Assembly (NCBI GenBank): GCA_020629935.1
Contig: JAHDCJ010000004.1
Location: 51,055-95,549 of the forward strand
Direction: 5' to 3'
From: Saprospiraceae bacterium
Lineage (GTDB): Bacteria; Bacteroidota; Bacteroidia; Chitinophagales; Saprospiraceae
Length of the DNA: 44,495 nt
The translations under genes were made by a program, and so were the position numbers. Below, piece by piece: positions 42,907 to 44,495 of the stretch (positions are counted from its first letter, which is position 1; every line of letters begins with the position of its first letter). The notes under the pieces are model-generated. The model searched no databases. It was given only the letters and a program-made list of their open reading frames with translations, and was not told the DNA's origin.

Positions 42907-44495
42907 ATGAATCGTAAACTGTATACCCTAATGTTATTCGCCATCTTTTTATTTGGCAGTCAAAATTTAGTTTTTGGTTATTCAACAACCACCAAACTAG
43001 TATCCTCCTCTCAAAAAATGATCACCTTAGGTTTTGGAAACCTAAATAAAGAAATCATTTCTAACAATCAAAAACAGAAGTCATTTTATGATCCTTTTGA
43101 AAATTTAGCTTGGCGTACCGCTTCTATAGGATCCTGTACCACTCCATTCAGTGTAACTGCTCCTACAAATACATCAAGTTCTACCTCTGGCATAGGTAAC
43201 CATTGTGGGAATCAACCATCTCCTGATCATAATTATCGAGTAACCATTCCTTGCGATGGAAGTTGGACTTTCTCATTATGTGGCTCTAGTTTTGATACTT
43301 GGCTCTATGTAGGTACAGGTTGTTGTTCAAGTGCTACTGGAAACAATAATAATTTTTGTGGTACCAGTTCCGAATTAACCTCCACTATTACCGCAGGAAC
43401 TTATTGGGTATCTATCGAAGGAAACGGAGGTGCTTCAGGAAATTATACTTTAGATATCTGTGAAAACGATCCCCCTATTCATGCGAATGTTCCTGCGAAT
43501 CAAAATGTAAGTGCAGATGCCAATTGTCAATTTACATTACCCGATTATATAACTACAAATTCAATCACTTCTACAGATTGTGGTGCATCATTAACAGTAA
43601 CACAATCTCCAGCAGGTGGTACAGTACTTGGTCTTGGTGCAACTAATGTAACTTTTTCTTCTACTGATGCTTGTGGCAATACGAATAATACCACAATCAC
43701 TGTTACTGTTGCAGATAATACTGCGCCAACACAAAACTTATGTCTACCCAATGTTTCATTTCCGACTGACCCAGGAACTTGTACTCGGGTAGTTACTTAC
43801 CCCACTCCTACATTTAATGACAACTGTGGAGGAACTGCTATTCCTGGAACATTGACTGCTGGATTCGCATCGGGTTCTACATTTCCACTTGGGGTTACTA
43901 CAGTAACCTACACCTATACTGACCCTTCGAGTAATCCAGCAACATGTACCTTTGATGTAACAATTACTGATGGGGAAGATCCAACAATTACTTGCCCAGG
44001 AAATCAAACATTATCTCCAGGGGCAGGATGTAATTATACCTTACCCGATTACACTGGTTTAGCAACAGTTGGAGATAATTGTCCTGGTGCAACCACGGTT
44101 ACTCAAAGTCCTACGATTGGTTCTTCAGTTTCTGCTGGTTCCACCACTGTAGTAACACTTACAGTAACTGATGCAGCCACAAACTCAGCAACTTGCACTT
44201 TTGAAGTTACTACATCTGAGATGACAGCTTCCGCTTCCCTTGGCAGTAATGTTTCCTGTAATGGATTAAGTGATGGTACGGCAACTGCTGTTGGTGCAGA
44301 TGGTACCCCTCCTTATACCTATAATTGGGATAATGGGGAAACTAATGCTGCAGCGAATATGCTCAACGCTGGCACACATATTGTTACTGCAACTGATGCT
44401 AATGGGTGTTCTGCTACTGCTTCTGTTATAATTACCGAACCTGTAGCTTTAACCGCCTCCACCACCTTTGGAAATAATGTCTCTTGTAATGGATT
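42907..44495 (+). CDS. Large HYR/SprB-repeat surface protein, 3' truncated by the window
   Basis: The frame is open from the ATG at 42907 to the window edge (529 complete codons, no stop). Residues 1-24 are a signal peptide. About 76-186 is a PPC-like beta domain (CTTPFSVTAP, CDGSWTFSLCGSSFDTWLYV). Three HYR-like modules follow at about 187-269, 270-355 and 356-437 (DNTAPTQNLCLPN, TVTYTYTDPSSNPATCTF, DPTITCPGNQTL). A SprB-type repeat starts near 439 (NVSCNGLSDGTATAVGADG, PPYTYNWDNGE, DANGCSATASV) and a second begins at the edge (NVSCNG). SprB is the mobile gliding adhesin secreted by T9SS; whether this one ends in a sorting domain cannot be seen. Confidence 0.88.
   Translation, partial: MNRKLYTLMLFAIFLFGSQNLVFGYSTTTKLVSSSQKMITLGFGNLNKEIISNNQKQKSFYDPFENLAWRTASIGSCTTPFSVTAPTNTSSSTSGIGNHCGNQPSPDHNYRVTIPCDGSWTFSLCGSSFDTWLYVGTGCCSSATGNNNNFCGTSSELTSTITAGTYWVSIEGNGGASGNYTLDICENDPPIHANVPANQNVSADANCQFTLPDYITTNSITSTDCGASLTVTQSPAGGTVLGLGATNVTFSSTDACGNTNNTTITVTVADNTAPTQNLCLPNVSFPTDPGTCTRVVTYPTPTFNDNCGGTAIPGTLTAGFASGSTFPLGVTTVTYTYTDPSSNPATCTFDVTITDGEDPTITCPGNQTLSPGAGCNYTLPDYTGLATVGDNCPGATTVTQSPTIGSSVSAGSTTVVTLTVTDAATNSATCTFEVTTSEMTASASLGSNVSCNGLSDGTATAVGADGTPPYTYNWDNGETNAAANMLNAGTHIVTATDANGCSATASVIITEPVALTASTTFGNNVSCNG

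Noticed and set aside
43545-44007. Two minus-strand open frames in the adhesin region
   Set aside because: The plus-strand frame is uninterrupted and shows HYR modules; the antisense products are low-complexity.
42907-44495. Repeated segments in the adhesin considered as a CRISPR or satellite array
   Set aside because: They are coding protein-domain repeats of ~80 residues without short identical DNA repeats and spacers.

Overview
This AT-rich window reads as chromosomal DNA of a Bacteroidota bacterium, probably a gliding, Saprospiria-like lineage; the class is inferred and I cannot name a genus. The evidence is type IX secretion (T9SS) C-terminal sorting domains, a HYR/SprB-type adhesin, a fused SecDF, a choice-of-anchor-B protein, many small lipoproteins, and promoters of the Bacteroidota form TTTG-N~20-TAnnTTTG. 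No rRNA, tRNA or CRISPR was recognised.

Layout. 1-5,021: the 3' part of secDF, a convergent hypothetical gene, then a lipoprotein carrying a SecD-like P1-head segment with tilS directly behind it. 4,779-7,165: a perfect 279-bp direct repeat of the tilS 3' end and its terminator brackets a T9SS cargo gene and the broken 5' end of an IS1182-type element. 7,182-13,857: a lipoprotein, an Lrp/AsnC regulator, glutamate dehydrogenase, the ccmB-ccmC-ccmD cytochrome c maturation genes, and biotin carboxylase. 14,069-16,937: two unknown genes, then 3-hydroxyacyl-CoA dehydrogenase with a small unknown partner. 17,103-21,865: a packed plus-strand run (exported protein, AhpD-like, DUF547, amidohydrolase lipoprotein, CutA, 2H phosphoesterase). 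21,920-30,900: minus-strand envelope genes (choice-of-anchor-B T9SS protein, hotdog thioesterase, GIN-domain protein, TPR lipoprotein, TonB_C-like lipoprotein, AsmA-like protein). 31,085-31,687: trmH.

31,691-42,676 is the most cohesive accessory region. Six minus-strand genes with overlaps or gaps of 3-9 bp encode a sulfotransferase, a UbiA-type prenyltransferase, an asparagine-synthase-type amidotransferase, a radical SAM protein, and two DxD glycosyltransferases, one of them with an unusual 200-residue insertion. A divergent GT4 glycosyltransferase shares the promoter region, and a TMTC-like GT-C/TPR membrane protein follows convergently. Together they look like a pathway for a modified (sulfated and/or amidated) surface glycan or glycolipid; the product is unknown. 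From 42,907 to the right edge lies the start of a large cysteine-containing HYR/SprB-repeat surface protein, cut by the window.

The observations best worth following are the tilS-tail duplication joined to an IS remnant, the SecD-P1-head lipoprotein whose similarity to SecD can be seen inside the window, and the sulfotransferase/UbiA/AsnB/radical-SAM/GT operon.
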